A stretch of DNA of 46,613 nucleotides from Desertifilum tharense IPPAS B-1220 (lineage in GTDB: Bacteria > Cyanobacteriota > Cyanobacteriia > Cyanobacteriales > Desertifilaceae): NCBI RefSeq assembly GCF_001746915.1, contig NZ_MJGC01000071.1:1-46613 (forward strand), written 5' to 3'. Shown in pieces: positions 34,687 to 43,781 of this stretch. Position 1 is the first letter of the stretch, and the number at the start of each line of letters is the position of its first letter. The notes below the pieces were generated by a model. It was not told where the DNA came from, did no database searches, and worked only from the letters and a program-made list of their open reading frames with translations. The translations under genes and the position numbers were made by a program.

Positions 34687-35056
34687 CTCCCCATTAAGTT
34701 CCGAGTTCCGAGTTCCGAGTTCCGAGTGGGAAGAGGGTGGGGGGATGGGGAGATGGGGGGAAAAGAGTGCTGAGTTCTCAGTCTGATGTTTCCCTACACA
34801 GGATTACAATAAACTTCCTCTCTATTTCCTTTCCCAACCCCTAATTCCCAACTCCCTTCTTCCCCAACCCCCAACTCCCAATTCCCAACTCCCTTCTTCT
34901 CCATCCCCCCATCCTCTTCTTCCCCAACCCCCAACTCCCAATTCCCAACCCCCCTCTTCCCCCCAGGGGGGATGCTACCCTAGAGGATAGCCTGGGGAGA
35001 TTTAGGAAATTTCCGTCGGCAATACTCAACACCATTGCAAAGACAGGGAAAAAACA
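34687..35056. repeat. Low-complexity spacer with 60-bp tandem repeat
   Basis: GAGTTCCGAGTTCC units (34700-34727) lie next to a GGGTGGGGGGATGGGG block. A 33-base C-rich unit at 34857-34889 is repeated exactly at 34917-34949, a 60-base period. This block is the reverse complement type of the one at 32047-32155. No gene is seen; the promoter of the next gene must lie in the last ~60 bases. Confidence 0.8.
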
Positions 35057-36223
35057 GTGGTTGCCACTCCAGAAAAACAGGAATACACCAATCATGTCCA
35101 TACAGGTAGCGATCGCGTTGCCGTTCTGCTTATGGGTTATGGAGAAGTCGAAAGCTACGAAGACTTTGCCAACTATAACGAACAAGCCTTAAACTTATTA
35201 ACCGCCAAGTTTGCCCCAGTGCCGACTTGGATTTATCCGCCTTTGGCGAAACTGCTGGCAATTTTTGACTTGCACGAATGGAGTCATCAGCACGGACAGT
35301 TTATCTCGCCGCATAATGCGATATTTGAGAGACAGCGGGCAGGCATCGAGCAACACTTGCAAGAACGCTGGGGCGATCGCATTCAGGTCTTTAAAGCCTT
35401 TAACTTCTGCGCGCCTTTCCTCCCGGAACAAGTCTTAGAGGAAATTAAAGCCCAAGGATTCGACAAAATCTTAATTTATCCTCTACTGGTGGTTGATTCC
35501 ATCTTCACCAGCGGAATTGCCGTCGAACAAGTCAACAACGCCCTAACGCACTTAGCAGACGGTGCCGAACATTGGGTCAAAGGACAGCGCTACATTCCCT
35601 CGTTCTATAACGAACCCGCTTATATTAATCTACTGGCACAACGGGTTGAAGAAAAGATTATCAACGATCTCGCCGTTGCCCATCTGCCCTCACAAACCGG
35701 GATCGTGTTAATGAATCACGGTTGTCCCCACAAAGCCAAGGGATTTACCTCTGGGATTACTGAAAGCCAGATCCTATACGATTTAGTCCGCGAAAAGCTG
35801 ATTTACAAATATCCCTTAGTTTCCGTGGGCTGGCTCAACCACGATACGCCCTTAATTGAGTGGACGCAACCCGACGCCAAGTTAGCGGCTGAAAACCTGA
35901 TTCAGTTAGGGGCAACCTCCATTGTATTTATGCCGATTGGCTTTGCTACAGAAAACCACGAAACGCTGTTAGATGTTGAGCATATTATTGAAGCGTTGCG
36001 TCGCAAGCGTCCAGATGTGACTTACGTCCAGATGGAATGCGTGAACGACGATCCGGAATTTCTGAAAATGGCCGCAGCCTGGGCAGATCCGCAAATTGAA
36101 GCCCTCTTATCGGAACAAGCGTTAAGCGTGAATCCTCAACTGGCGACGGTGCAAGCGGCTAGCCATCACCATCATCATCACCACGATCATCACCACGATC
36201 ATCATCATCACCACCACCACTAA
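35057..36223 (+). CDS. Ferrochelatase-superfamily protein with 17-His C-terminal tail
   Basis: A 388-aa class II chelatase-like protein. VAVLLMGYGEVESYEDF begins the fold, GFDKILIYPLLVV lies in the middle and a histidine-bearing VLMNHGCPHKAKGF follows, as does MPIGFATENHETLLDVEH, which matches the His/Glu catalytic region of HemH. The last 19 residues contain 17 histidines in the order 7H-D-3H-D-7H. Such tails bind nickel, cobalt or zinc in HypB, SlyD and some CbiX chelatases. This is not the usual cyanobacterial HemH, which ends in a chlorophyll-binding-like helix. The start is GTG at 35057, with AGGG about 10 bases upstream. The metal and tetrapyrrole are unknown. Confidence 0.75.
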   Translation: MVATPEKQEYTNHVHTGSDRVAVLLMGYGEVESYEDFANYNEQALNLLTAKFAPVPTWIYPPLAKLLAIFDLHEWSHQHGQFISPHNAIFERQRAGIEQHLQERWGDRIQVFKAFNFCAPFLPEQVLEEIKAQGFDKILIYPLLVVDSIFTSGIAVEQVNNALTHLADGAEHWVKGQRYIPSFYNEPAYINLLAQRVEEKIINDLAVAHLPSQTGIVLMNHGCPHKAKGFTSGITESQILYDLVREKLIYKYPLVSVGWLNHDTPLIEWTQPDAKLAAENLIQLGATSIVFMPIGFATENHETLLDVEHIIEALRRKRPDVTYVQMECVNDDPEFLKMAAAWADPQIEALLSEQALSVNPQLATVQAASHHHHHHHDHHHDHHHHHHH

Positions 36224-36231
36224 GCGTGTAG

Positions 36232-37950
36232 CTAGTCAGGGCTGCTGAACTCCTCAGCCGTGGTATTTTGCAGAGAACACCGCTCGCAAGCCGATTGCAA
36301 AGCTTGAAAGCGGTTTTCTACTTGGTAGAGTTGGGGCAAACTAGAAGGCGATCGCAATGCCTGCTTTTGGGCAAATTCCTGTAGCTGAAGTCTTTCTAAA
36401 CGTTGCTGCACCTGTCCGGGTTTAACCACAATCCACACCTGACGCTGTCGCTTCAGGGAATCTTTCACCATCGTCTCAATCGCTAAAGCGGCTGTAACGC
36501 CAATTGTGGGAACCTCAGTTAAATCTAGGACTAAGGCTTGATATTGTTTAACAATCGTCATCCGTTGCGAAATAACTTTAGCCGCACCAAAACTCAACGG
36601 TCCCCCTAACTGAAACAGTAAGATATCGCCCCCCGCCTGGGCTAATATTTCCTGTTCGGCGGGGGTTAGGTTCGCCCCATCCACCGAATCGGTAATCGCC
36701 CGAACGCGATCGCTTTGCACATCCGTCAAGCGCTTAATCGTCAACAGGTTGGCAATAAACACCCCCACCACCACCGCCGTAATCAAATCCACAAACACGG
36801 TAAGGAACAGCACCAAATACATCAACCCCGTTCCCTTGAACGAGAGGCGATGGGCGCGTTTAATAAATCCCCAATCGATAATATCAATCCCCACCTTCAG
36901 CAACAGCCCCGCCAGCACCGCCTGGGGAATGGCAGCCGTCAGCGGCCCCGCCCAGAGGACCACCAGCAGCAACACCAGGGCGTGAGTCATCCCCGATAAA
37001 GGCGTTTTACCGCCTGCTTGAACGTTTACCACCGTCCGCATGGTTGCGCCAGCACCAGGTAAGCCGCCAAATAACCCGGCCAAACAGTTGCCAATCCCTT
37101 GCCCAATTAACTCCTTATCCGAGTCATGCTGCGTGCGAGAAATACTATCAGCCACCAGCGAAGTCAACAGCGAGTCAATCGCCCCCAAGGAACCCAGCAT
37201 TAGCCCGTAGCGAAACATTTCCTGGAGTTCGCCCAAGTCAAACGTCGGGATTTTTAACCTCGGTAGCCCCGTGGGAATTGCCCCAATCCGGTCAATATCC
37301 GTATCGCCAAACAGCACCACAGAAATAAGCGTTCCCACCACCAACGCCAACAGGGGAGAGGGAAAAACGCGATTTAGCTTCGGGGGAGCCGTAAATACCA
37401 CGATCAGCGTCAGCAGCCCTAGGAACAGGGCCACCAGGTTCGGCTGGTTCAAATAAGTCGGGAGTTGTTGCAAGATTCCTACCACCCCTCCTGACCCGCT
37501 ATGACCCAATAGAGGCGGTAATTGCAGCACGATAATAATGACGCCGATTCCTGACATAAAGCCAGAAATGACGGTGTAGGGCATCAGGGTAATGTATTGT
37601 CCGAGGTGCAGCAGCCCAAACAGAATTTGAAACGCCCCGCCCAACATAACGACGGTAAAGGCCATTGCTAATCCGGTATCGGGGTGACGAGAGACTAGCG
37701 TGGCTAATACAGTTGTCGTAACCACCGTCATTGGGCCGGTGGGGCCTGAAACCTGGGCTGGGGTTCCGCCAAACAGGGCCGCAAAGAAGCCGACAAAGAT
37801 CGCTCCATACAGCCCCGCGATCGCGCCTGCTCCCGAACTCACCCCGAATGCTAAGGCGAGCGGTAAGGCGACAATTGCAGCGGTTAACCCGCCAAAAAGA
37901 TCGCCCCGCAGGTTCCACAATTCGATTTTGTTAATAAGTTTAGTTGCCAC
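36232..37950 (-). CDS. bicA: BicA-type SulP bicarbonate transporter
   Basis: This 572-aa SulP permease matches BicA, a low-affinity, high-flux Na+-dependent HCO3- uptake protein of the cyanobacterial CO2-concentrating mechanism. Matching parts include RGDLFGGLTAAIVALPLALA, SGPTGPMTVV, MPYTVISGFMSGIG, IDSLLTSLVADS and NKELIGQG-like DKELIGQGIGNCLAGLFGG. A cytoplasmic STAS domain occupies about 435-550. It starts with GTG at 37950. It ends only 8 bases from the stop of the chelatase-like gene (convergent), so there is little room for separate terminators. Related SulP proteins may carry sulfate, but similarity to BicA is high. Confidence 0.87.
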   Translation of the reverse strand: MATKLINKIELWNLRGDLFGGLTAAIVALPLALAFGVSSGAGAIAGLYGAIFVGFFAALFGGTPAQVSGPTGPMTVVTTTVLATLVSRHPDTGLAMAFTVVMLGGAFQILFGLLHLGQYITLMPYTVISGFMSGIGVIIIVLQLPPLLGHSGSGGVVGILQQLPTYLNQPNLVALFLGLLTLIVVFTAPPKLNRVFPSPLLALVVGTLISVVLFGDTDIDRIGAIPTGLPRLKIPTFDLGELQEMFRYGLMLGSLGAIDSLLTSLVADSISRTQHDSDKELIGQGIGNCLAGLFGGLPGAGATMRTVVNVQAGGKTPLSGMTHALVLLLVVLWAGPLTAAIPQAVLAGLLLKVGIDIIDWGFIKRAHRLSFKGTGLMYLVLFLTVFVDLITAVVVGVFIANLLTIKRLTDVQSDRVRAITDSVDGANLTPAEQEILAQAGGDILLFQLGGPLSFGAAKVISQRMTIVKQYQALVLDLTEVPTIGVTAALAIETMVKDSLKRQRQVWIVVKPGQVQQRLERLQLQEFAQKQALRSPSSLPQLYQVENRFQALQSACERCSLQNTTAEEFSSPD

Positions 37951-38078
37951 GAGATTGCCGATCGGCTTTAGTGGGACTATTTTAAGTTGAATTGGGAGGC
38001 GCGATCGCAGCCACTCGTCCTAAATCGACCGCGATCGCGCTTCTGTTCCCTTGAGGCGAGTGCAATTCATTTCCGCCT

Positions 38079-39632
38079 ATGCGCTTAAATCGTGTTTACC
38101 TGCGTTGGTTCGTTCTACCCTTAACGCTTTGTTTGCTATTTCTAGTTAGCCTTTATCAAATTGAGTCTAGAAGGTCGCAAGCCCTTTTCTGGGGGGGAGT
38201 TGGGGAGAAGGCGGCCCAAATCGCTCAAAATCCTGCTTCCCCGCGTACGGTTTCTGTACATCTGTTTGAGTGGAAGTGGACGGATATTGCTCAAGAATGC
38301 GAAACCTTTTTAGGGCCAAAAGGCTATGCAGGGATTCAGGTTTCGCCGCCTACCGAGCATCGTTTAGTGGAGAATTTCCCCTGGTACCAACGCTATCAAC
38401 CCGTGAGCTATAAACTCGAAAGCCGCAGCGGAACGCGGGCTGAGTTTGCAGAGATGGTGGCTCGCTGTCGGGCGGTTGGGGTGGATATTTATGTCGATGC
38501 GGTGATTAATCACATGACGGGGGTGTTACCGCCAGGGGAGACGGAGGTGGGAAATGCGGGTTCTCCCTTTGGACATTTTGAGTATCCCTTATACCAGTTT
38601 GATGATTTTAATCATTGCAACCGCAACCCAGATAATGAGATCCGCAATTGGAATGACCGTTGGGAGGTGCAGCACTGCAAACTCCTGAATTTGGCGGATT
38701 TAAAGACTAGCGATCCGACGGTTCGCCAGAAAATTGCCACCTATCTCAACGATCTTACGGGGTTAGGGGTGGCGGGTTTTCGGATTGATGCTGCTAAACA
38801 TATCCCCGCAACCGATTTACAGGCGATCTTAAGCCAAGTTCGGGGCAATCCTCTGGTTTACCAAGAGGTGATTGCTTCCCCAGGGGAACCCATTCAATCG
38901 GCGGAGTATTTCCCGACGGGGTTAGTGACAGAATTTCAATATAGCCGCGATCTGGCTCGCGTGTTTCGAGATGAAAAGCTGGCGTATTTGCGGGAATTTG
39001 GCAGCAGTTGGGGGATGATTCCGAGTGACAAAGCGGTGGTGTTTACCAATAACCACGATAATCAGCGCGGTCATGGAGATGCGGCCCCGGTGCTAACGTT
39101 CAAGGATGGTAAGCTGCATGAGTTGGCGACGATTTTTATGCTCGCTTGGCCCTACGGCTATCCTCAAATCATGTCCAGTTATGCCTTTGAAACCGATTCC
39201 CAAGGGCCGCCATCGGATAGTTTGGGGAATACGCGGCGCATTTATGGCAGAAGTGGGATGGCCAATTGCGGACGGGAGTGGATTTGCGAACATCGTCACA
39301 GAGCGATCGCTAATATGGTCGGCTTTCGCAACTCTACGCATCCTACCCCCCAAGTCCGCAACTGGTGGAGTAATGAGAATAATCAGATTGCGTTTAGTGT
39401 GGGCGATCGCGGTTTTGTGGCCATTAACCGTGAAGATGTGCCATTGCGCCGCCGCTTTCAAACGGGTTTACCCGCCGGAACCTATTGTAATGCGATCGCC
39501 GGAGAACTGACGGCCGATCGTCGCAATTGTACGGGCGATCGCGCGATCGTGGATGCTCAAGGCTATGCTGAAATTAGCGTTCCTCCCATGAGTGCGGTCG
39601 CTATTCATGGCGGCGAACAAGTCCAGTCCTAA
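38079..39632 (+). CDS. Secreted or membrane-anchored alpha-amylase (GH13)
   Basis: A 517-aa GH13 enzyme that hydrolyses alpha-1,4-glucans. Residues 10-27 form one membrane segment followed by a linker, so it is exported or anchored. Conserved regions are VDAVINHMTG, GFRIDAAKH with nucleophile D237, YQEV with acid E263, and NNHDNQ with H326/D327. The overall pattern (VSVHLFEWKW at the start, WWSNENNQIAFSVGDRGF near the end) is of the animal-type subfamily, whose members are often chloride-dependent. It stands alone, divergent from bicA and convergent with the SGNH gene (1-base gap). Confidence 0.92.
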   Translation: MRLNRVYLRWFVLPLTLCLLFLVSLYQIESRRSQALFWGGVGEKAAQIAQNPASPRTVSVHLFEWKWTDIAQECETFLGPKGYAGIQVSPPTEHRLVENFPWYQRYQPVSYKLESRSGTRAEFAEMVARCRAVGVDIYVDAVINHMTGVLPPGETEVGNAGSPFGHFEYPLYQFDDFNHCNRNPDNEIRNWNDRWEVQHCKLLNLADLKTSDPTVRQKIATYLNDLTGLGVAGFRIDAAKHIPATDLQAILSQVRGNPLVYQEVIASPGEPIQSAEYFPTGLVTEFQYSRDLARVFRDEKLAYLREFGSSWGMIPSDKAVVFTNNHDNQRGHGDAAPVLTFKDGKLHELATIFMLAWPYGYPQIMSSYAFETDSQGPPSDSLGNTRRIYGRSGMANCGREWICEHRHRAIANMVGFRNSTHPTPQVRNWWSNENNQIAFSVGDRGFVAINREDVPLRRRFQTGLPAGTYCNAIAGELTADRRNCTGDRAIVDAQGYAEISVPPMSAVAIHGGEQVQS

Positions 39633-39633
39633 C

Positions 39634-41046
39634 CTATTCCCTAGACTCTAACAGGGGACAAACCGCCGGAGCAATTAACTGTCCTGCAAGCCGATGGCCT
39701 TCAGCATTCCAATGTCCGCCACAGGGTAGAGCGTTATCAAATCCATGCAAACAGACTTGGTTTTCTTGAGCGTAGGCTTGCATATCCTGAACTAAATTCA
39801 GCACCGGGAAGCCAACGCGATCGCCCAAGGCTTTAATCCGTCGATCGGGGTAAAATAAATCCCCTTCAATATTATTTTCGCCTCTAAAGCCGCGCCGAAA
39901 TTCGCGATTGGGGTTCACCTGAACCTCATTCGTTAAGGTGACAACCATGAAGTCTGACCCTTTTTCGGTGACTTCCTCATGCATTAAGGTCATTAATCCT
40001 TCAGTGACATTCCAAGCATTAACCCAAGCCGGATCGTCTGGTTCTCGATAGAGCTTGCTATAAATATATTGTCGATGTTCTTCTAGCTGGCGATTGCGAT
40101 TTCCTAACTCTACTTTTTTCGCCAGTTGCAGAATGCGCGAATGGCGCGTCAACCAATCGGGAAACATATCCTCAATCCGGGATAAGCCATAGGGCGGAAT
40201 GGTTTTATCGGGCGTTCTAAACGACATATCCGCGACTAATTCCCCATCTTGATAAACAAAGTAGGGACGGTTGCGATTATCGAGTTCCCGCGAGTTATCC
40301 GCGATATCATTGCCCGTAAATACAGCCAATAGCACAATATCCGGGTCGTAATCCCAAACCTTTTGGCGCAACATCAACAACTGTTGAGCCGTTCCGTAAT
40401 TGGTGACGCCAAAATTAATCGCTTCCACCTTGCGACCTTTAAACGAAGGGCAATTCGCTAAGTTGCGTTCCATAATCGCCCAAAACGTCTCATCTGCATC
40501 CACTTGCAAGGCTTCAGCAAAAGAATCGCCTAAAATTGCAATCCGAATCGTATCGTCGGGTTTTTGCTTGGGGTATTCGCGATCGCGCAACCCGTCGCTG
40601 TTAATCTCAACATAGGCTACCCCTTCAGCTTGCCACCATCCCGATACATTTGGCTCCAGCGCCCACCCCAAATTCTCATCAATTCTAAAAAAATTAGGCG
40701 TCGGTTCGTCTGGCGAAGGGCCTTCTAAAACTGTTTCTGGCTCAGTGGCGATCGCGCTTTGAGGTTGGGTGGGGTTGGGTTCCTGTGCTGTTTCTGGCTC
40801 AGTGGCGATCGCAGCATAAGGCTGAGTCGGTTTGGCTTCCTGTGCTGTTTCTGGCTCAGTGGCGATCGCAGCATAAGGCTGAGTCGGTTTGGCTTCCTCT
40901 ACAGTCTCTGGTTCAGCTTGAGACCCCGGTTGAGGCGGAATATTAGCCACCCGCAATCCCACCTCGCTCACCCCAATGGCAAAGACAACGCTCCCCGCCA
41001 CCAATCCTAAATGTACCAGCCAATTGGGTACCTTAACCTTTCCCAT
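39634..41046 (-). CDS. Membrane-anchored SGNH hydrolase-like protein with repeat linker
   Basis: A 470-aa protein from ATG 41046 (GGAG 4 bases upstream). One N-terminal membrane segment (about 9-28) is followed by a Pro/Glu/Thr-rich linker (about 40-115) built from 19-residue repeats. The C-terminal domain has the SGNH layout: block I GDSFAEAL, block III FTGNDIADN and the Asp-x-x-His-like GGHWNAEGHRLAG. Such proteins de-acylate or acylate surface sugars. It is the last gene after the carbamoyltransferase, SxtJ-like and SxtK-like genes and probably shares their transcript. A second SGNH protein is at 44207. Confidence 0.8.
   Translation of the reverse strand: MGKVKVPNWLVHLGLVAGSVVFAIGVSEVGLRVANIPPQPGSQAEPETVEEAKPTQPYAAIATEPETAQEAKPTQPYAAIATEPETAQEPNPTQPQSAIATEPETVLEGPSPDEPTPNFFRIDENLGWALEPNVSGWWQAEGVAYVEINSDGLRDREYPKQKPDDTIRIAILGDSFAEALQVDADETFWAIMERNLANCPSFKGRKVEAINFGVTNYGTAQQLLMLRQKVWDYDPDIVLLAVFTGNDIADNSRELDNRNRPYFVYQDGELVADMSFRTPDKTIPPYGLSRIEDMFPDWLTRHSRILQLAKKVELGNRNRQLEEHRQYIYSKLYREPDDPAWVNAWNVTEGLMTLMHEEVTEKGSDFMVVTLTNEVQVNPNREFRRGFRGENNIEGDLFYPDRRIKALGDRVGFPVLNLVQDMQAYAQENQVCLHGFDNALPCGGHWNAEGHRLAGQLIAPAVCPLLESRE
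40730..40910 (-). repeat. 57-bp in-frame tandem repeat in the SGNH linker
   Basis: Units starting at 40730, 40787 and 40844 are 57 bases long. The second and third are identical along nearly all of their length, and the first is diverged. Each encodes the 19-residue unit AIATEPETAQEAKPTQPYA or a variant, and each contains one HIP1 octamer. The length is a multiple of three, so unit gain or loss keeps the frame. Confidence 0.9.
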
Positions 41047-41184
41047 CTCCAACCTCCAAACAATCTCCGCGCTGCTTTTTGACAAGCGGGAGAGAACCCC
41101 CGCTCGCTTGCGATGTAGGATATTTTCACGTCTAACACCGTTCAAGCCAAGGGAGAACCATACCTCTCCCTGGGCACCTACTGC

Positions 41185-41349
41185 TTAGAACAGCGTGTAA
41201 ATAAAGGGCGCAATGACCGAAGCTTGCGACAGGATAATCAAGGCCCCAACCATCACCAAACTAATAATCAAAGGTAACAGCCAGTATTTTTTGCGCTCTC
41301 GCAAAAAAGCCCAGAGATCTTTAAAAAAGTCAACAGTTGCTTCAAACAT
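41185..41349 (-). CDS. SxtK-like small membrane protein (DUF5989)
   Basis: A 54-aa gene: MFEATVDFFKDLWAFLRERK, then one hydrophobic helix (about 22-41) and ASVIAPFIYTLF at the end. It matches DUF5989, the SxtK type that accompanies SxtI and SxtJ in saxitoxin clusters. The start overlaps the stop of the SxtJ-like gene by one base (TAATG), a sign of translational coupling. Function is unknown; the constant partnership with SxtJ and carbamoyltransferases suggests a membrane complex. Confidence 0.85.
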   Translation of the reverse strand: MFEATVDFFKDLWAFLRERKKYWLLPLIISLVMVGALIILSQASVIAPFIYTLF

Positions 41350-41753
41350 TAAAACGGTCGCTCCATACTTTCTCGCGTTCTCACTTGACTCGGAACTCTA
41401 TAGGTTAAAGCATCTCGCTTCCATTGGCGCTGCATTGGGTCATTCCCCATCAGACGCATCACAATCCCCATTGGAGTTGTAATCAGATAAAAAATAATAC
41501 CCAAAATGAGGCGCGTATTGATCCACCCCATCACCAAGCCAAACCGGGCCCAAAGCTGATAAAACGGATCGAGGGTTTGCGGTAAAGCCAAAGCCCAAAC
41601 CCAAAACACCCCCGCCACAATCCAAGGCCACAGGGGGAAAGAATGCCGGAACAGCAACGGCCCCACAAGACCGAAAACCAGCACCATCATAAAGCCAAAC
41701 AGGAGTCCAAAATCTCGCAGTCCTTTGCGGTCAAGTTGAGGAATTGCGTGCAT
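41349..41753 (-). CDS. SxtJ-like membrane protein
   Basis: A 134-aa protein with about three hydrophobic segments: FGLLFGFMMVLVFGLVGPLL, WPWIVAGVFWVWALALP and LILGIIFYLITTPMGIVMRL. The pattern, including the C-terminal GNDPMQR and the neighbours, matches SxtJ of saxitoxin clusters, which also occurs beside many NodU-type carbamoyltransferases outside toxin loci. Function is not known. It follows the carbamoyltransferase by 90 bases. Confidence 0.87.
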   Translation of the reverse strand: MHAIPQLDRKGLRDFGLLFGFMMVLVFGLVGPLLFRHSFPLWPWIVAGVFWVWALALPQTLDPFYQLWARFGLVMGWINTRLILGIIFYLITTPMGIVMRLMGNDPMQRQWKRDALTYRVPSQVRTRESMERPF

Positions 41754-41843
41754 AGCGTTTTGTTAGAGGTTTTAGCAAGGGTTCAAAGCGTGTAGAAAGC
41801 CTGCGTTGACAACAACCCATAGGGGAGTCCTGTCACGGTGGGT

Positions 41844-43781
41844 TTAATCGAGTTCAAACTCCGTCTTCCACGACTCATCGCGCTGCCAAGCGGGTTGTTC
41901 TGGCTTCGCTAGCAGGTAATTCTCCAGAACCAAATAGTCCATTTCCGTCCGCATAAAACAGCGATAGGCATCTTCCGGCGTGCAAACAATCGGTTCTCCC
42001 CGCACGTTAAAGGAAGTATTGACAATCACTCCGCATCCCGTCAGCGCCTCAAAATTGCGAATCAAGTCATGGTAACGGGGATTGGTTTCCTTGTGAATCG
42101 TTTGAATCCGCGCCGAGTAGTCAACGTGGGTAATTGAAGGCAACTCAGAACGGGGAACGTTCAGCTTTTCAATCCCAAATAGGCGTTTTTGTTCTTCCGT
42201 CATGGGAATGCGCCGCGACTCCTTCACCGGGGCAACCACCAGCATATAAGGGCTAGCACAGTCGATCTCGAAGTAATCAGAAACCCTTTCTGCAAGTACC
42301 GAAGGCGCAAAGGGGCGGAAGGACTCCCGATATTTAATTTTCAGATTCATCACCGACTGCATTTTAGGGCTGCGGGGGTCGCCAATGATAGAACGACCGC
42401 CTAATGCACGCGGCCCAAATTCCATCCGTCCCTGGAACCAACCGACCACATTCTCATCGGCGAGAATTTGCGCCAAACGCGGCATCAATTCTGCATCGTC
42501 TAGGCGCAGATAGGGGGCTTTGACGGCCTGCAAGTATTCGAGGATTTCGGCATCGCTAAACCGGGGGCCTAGGTAAGAACCGCGCATGGTATCGTTCGGG
42601 CAAGCCGTACGCGCGGGGGCTGCGGGGGTTGCCGCCGTCAGGGTTGAGGTTGCAGCCGCTTCCGTTGCTAAGACTAATTCTCGCGGTTGGGCAACTTCAG
42701 GGATATGGCGCGGTTGTTCGAGATATTCGTACCAAATGGAGAGGGCTGCACCCAAGGCACCGCCTGCATCTCCGGCGGCGGGTTGAATCCAAATATCTTT
42801 GTAGCCGCATTCGCGCACAATTCGACCGTTGGCCACGCAGTTCAGCGCCACGCCTCCAGCTAGGCAGAGGTGTTCAACCTCCATTTCAGTTTTCACGGTG
42901 TTGGCTAACCGCAAGACCACTTCTTCTGTCACCCACTGGATGGAACTGGCGATGTCCATTTCTCGTTGGGTGAGTTTACCTTCGGGTTGGCGCGGTGGGG
43001 CACCAAAAAGTTGGCTAAATTTCTCGTTGGTCATGGTTAACCCGGTGGCATAGTTGAAGTATTCCATGTTCAACCGGAAGGTGCCATCGGGTTTGATGTC
43101 AATCAGGTTATCGAGGATTTTATCGATATATTTGGGTTCGCCGTAGGGGGCTAACCCCATGAGTTTGTACTCGCCGGAGTTGACTTTAAATCCGGTGTAG
43201 TAGGTGAAGGCGGAGTAGAGAAGTCCGAGGGAGTGGGGAAAGTCAATTTGCCATTGGGCGGTGAGTTTGTTGCCTTCGCCTAACCAGGCGGTGGTGGTTG
43301 CCCATTCGCCAACGCCATCTAAACACAGCACCGCCGCCCGTTGAAAGGGGCTAGCAAAAAAGGCAGAGGCGGCGTGAGATTGGTGATGTTCGGTGAACAT
43401 CAGGGGGGGGAGGTCTTTGCTAGTACAGCCGCCAAGGGTGGAAAGTTCTTTTTTAAGAAGGGATTTGAGATAAAGTTTTTCTTTCAGCCAAACGGGCATT
43501 GCGGCTAGAAATGAGCGAAATCCTCTAGGGGCATAGGATAAGTAGGTTTCCAAAAGTCGCTCAAATTTCAGCAGGGGCTTGTCATAAAAAGCGATGTAAT
43601 CTAGGTCTTGGATGCTGATTCCGGCTTCGCGCAGGCAATAGGTAATTGCATGTTGCGGAAATCTAGGGTCGTGCTTTTTACGGGAAAATCTTTCTTCCTG
43701 TGCCGCCGCAACAATTTCGCCATCGCAGACTAAAGCCGCAGCACTATCGTGATAGTACGCTGAAATACCAAGAATTTTCAT
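41844..43781 (-). CDS. NodU/TobZ-type carbamoyltransferase (SxtI-like)
   Basis: A 645-aa O-carbamoyltransferase. The N-terminal Kae1-like domain starts MKILGISAYYHDSAA and holds FTEHHQSHAASAFF, whose histidines bind the metal. LCLDGVGEW and CLAGGVALNCVANG follow. The C-terminal domain has GRMEFGPRALGGRSI and NTSFNVRGEPIV. These enzymes make carbamoyl-adenylate from carbamoyl phosphate and ATP and transfer it to a sugar or alkaloid hydroxyl. The ATG at 43781 is the start. An Ala/Thr-rich insert of about 36 residues (about 367-403) makes it longer than TobZ. With SxtJ, SxtK and SGNH partners and no toxin genes, a surface glycan is the likely acceptor. Confidence 0.9.
   Translation of the reverse strand: MKILGISAYYHDSAAALVCDGEIVAAAQEERFSRKKHDPRFPQHAITYCLREAGISIQDLDYIAFYDKPLLKFERLLETYLSYAPRGFRSFLAAMPVWLKEKLYLKSLLKKELSTLGGCTSKDLPPLMFTEHHQSHAASAFFASPFQRAAVLCLDGVGEWATTTAWLGEGNKLTAQWQIDFPHSLGLLYSAFTYYTGFKVNSGEYKLMGLAPYGEPKYIDKILDNLIDIKPDGTFRLNMEYFNYATGLTMTNEKFSQLFGAPPRQPEGKLTQREMDIASSIQWVTEEVVLRLANTVKTEMEVEHLCLAGGVALNCVANGRIVRECGYKDIWIQPAAGDAGGALGAALSIWYEYLEQPRHIPEVAQPRELVLATEAAATSTLTAATPAAPARTACPNDTMRGSYLGPRFSDAEILEYLQAVKAPYLRLDDAELMPRLAQILADENVVGWFQGRMEFGPRALGGRSIIGDPRSPKMQSVMNLKIKYRESFRPFAPSVLAERVSDYFEIDCASPYMLVVAPVKESRRIPMTEEQKRLFGIEKLNVPRSELPSITHVDYSARIQTIHKETNPRYHDLIRNFEALTGCGVIVNTSFNVRGEPIVCTPEDAYRCFMRTEMDYLVLENYLLAKPEQPAWQRDESWKTEFELD

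Noticed and set aside
34857..34949. Possible CRISPR array
   Set aside because: Only two identical units with a C-rich low-complexity spacer; no cas genes in the window.
35057..36223. Engineered His tag
   Set aside because: The tail has 17 His with two Asp in mixed CAT/CAC codons and lies in native context; natural His-rich tails of this kind are known.
40759..41010. Plus-strand frame opposite the SGNH linker, with repeated SRFGFLCCFWLSGD units
   Set aside because: It is the antisense reading of the 57-bp repeats; the minus-strand frame fits a complete SGNH protein.
41185..43781. Saxitoxin biosynthesis cluster
   Set aside because: Only the sxtI/J/K-like trio is present; no sxtA-type or other tailoring genes are in the window.
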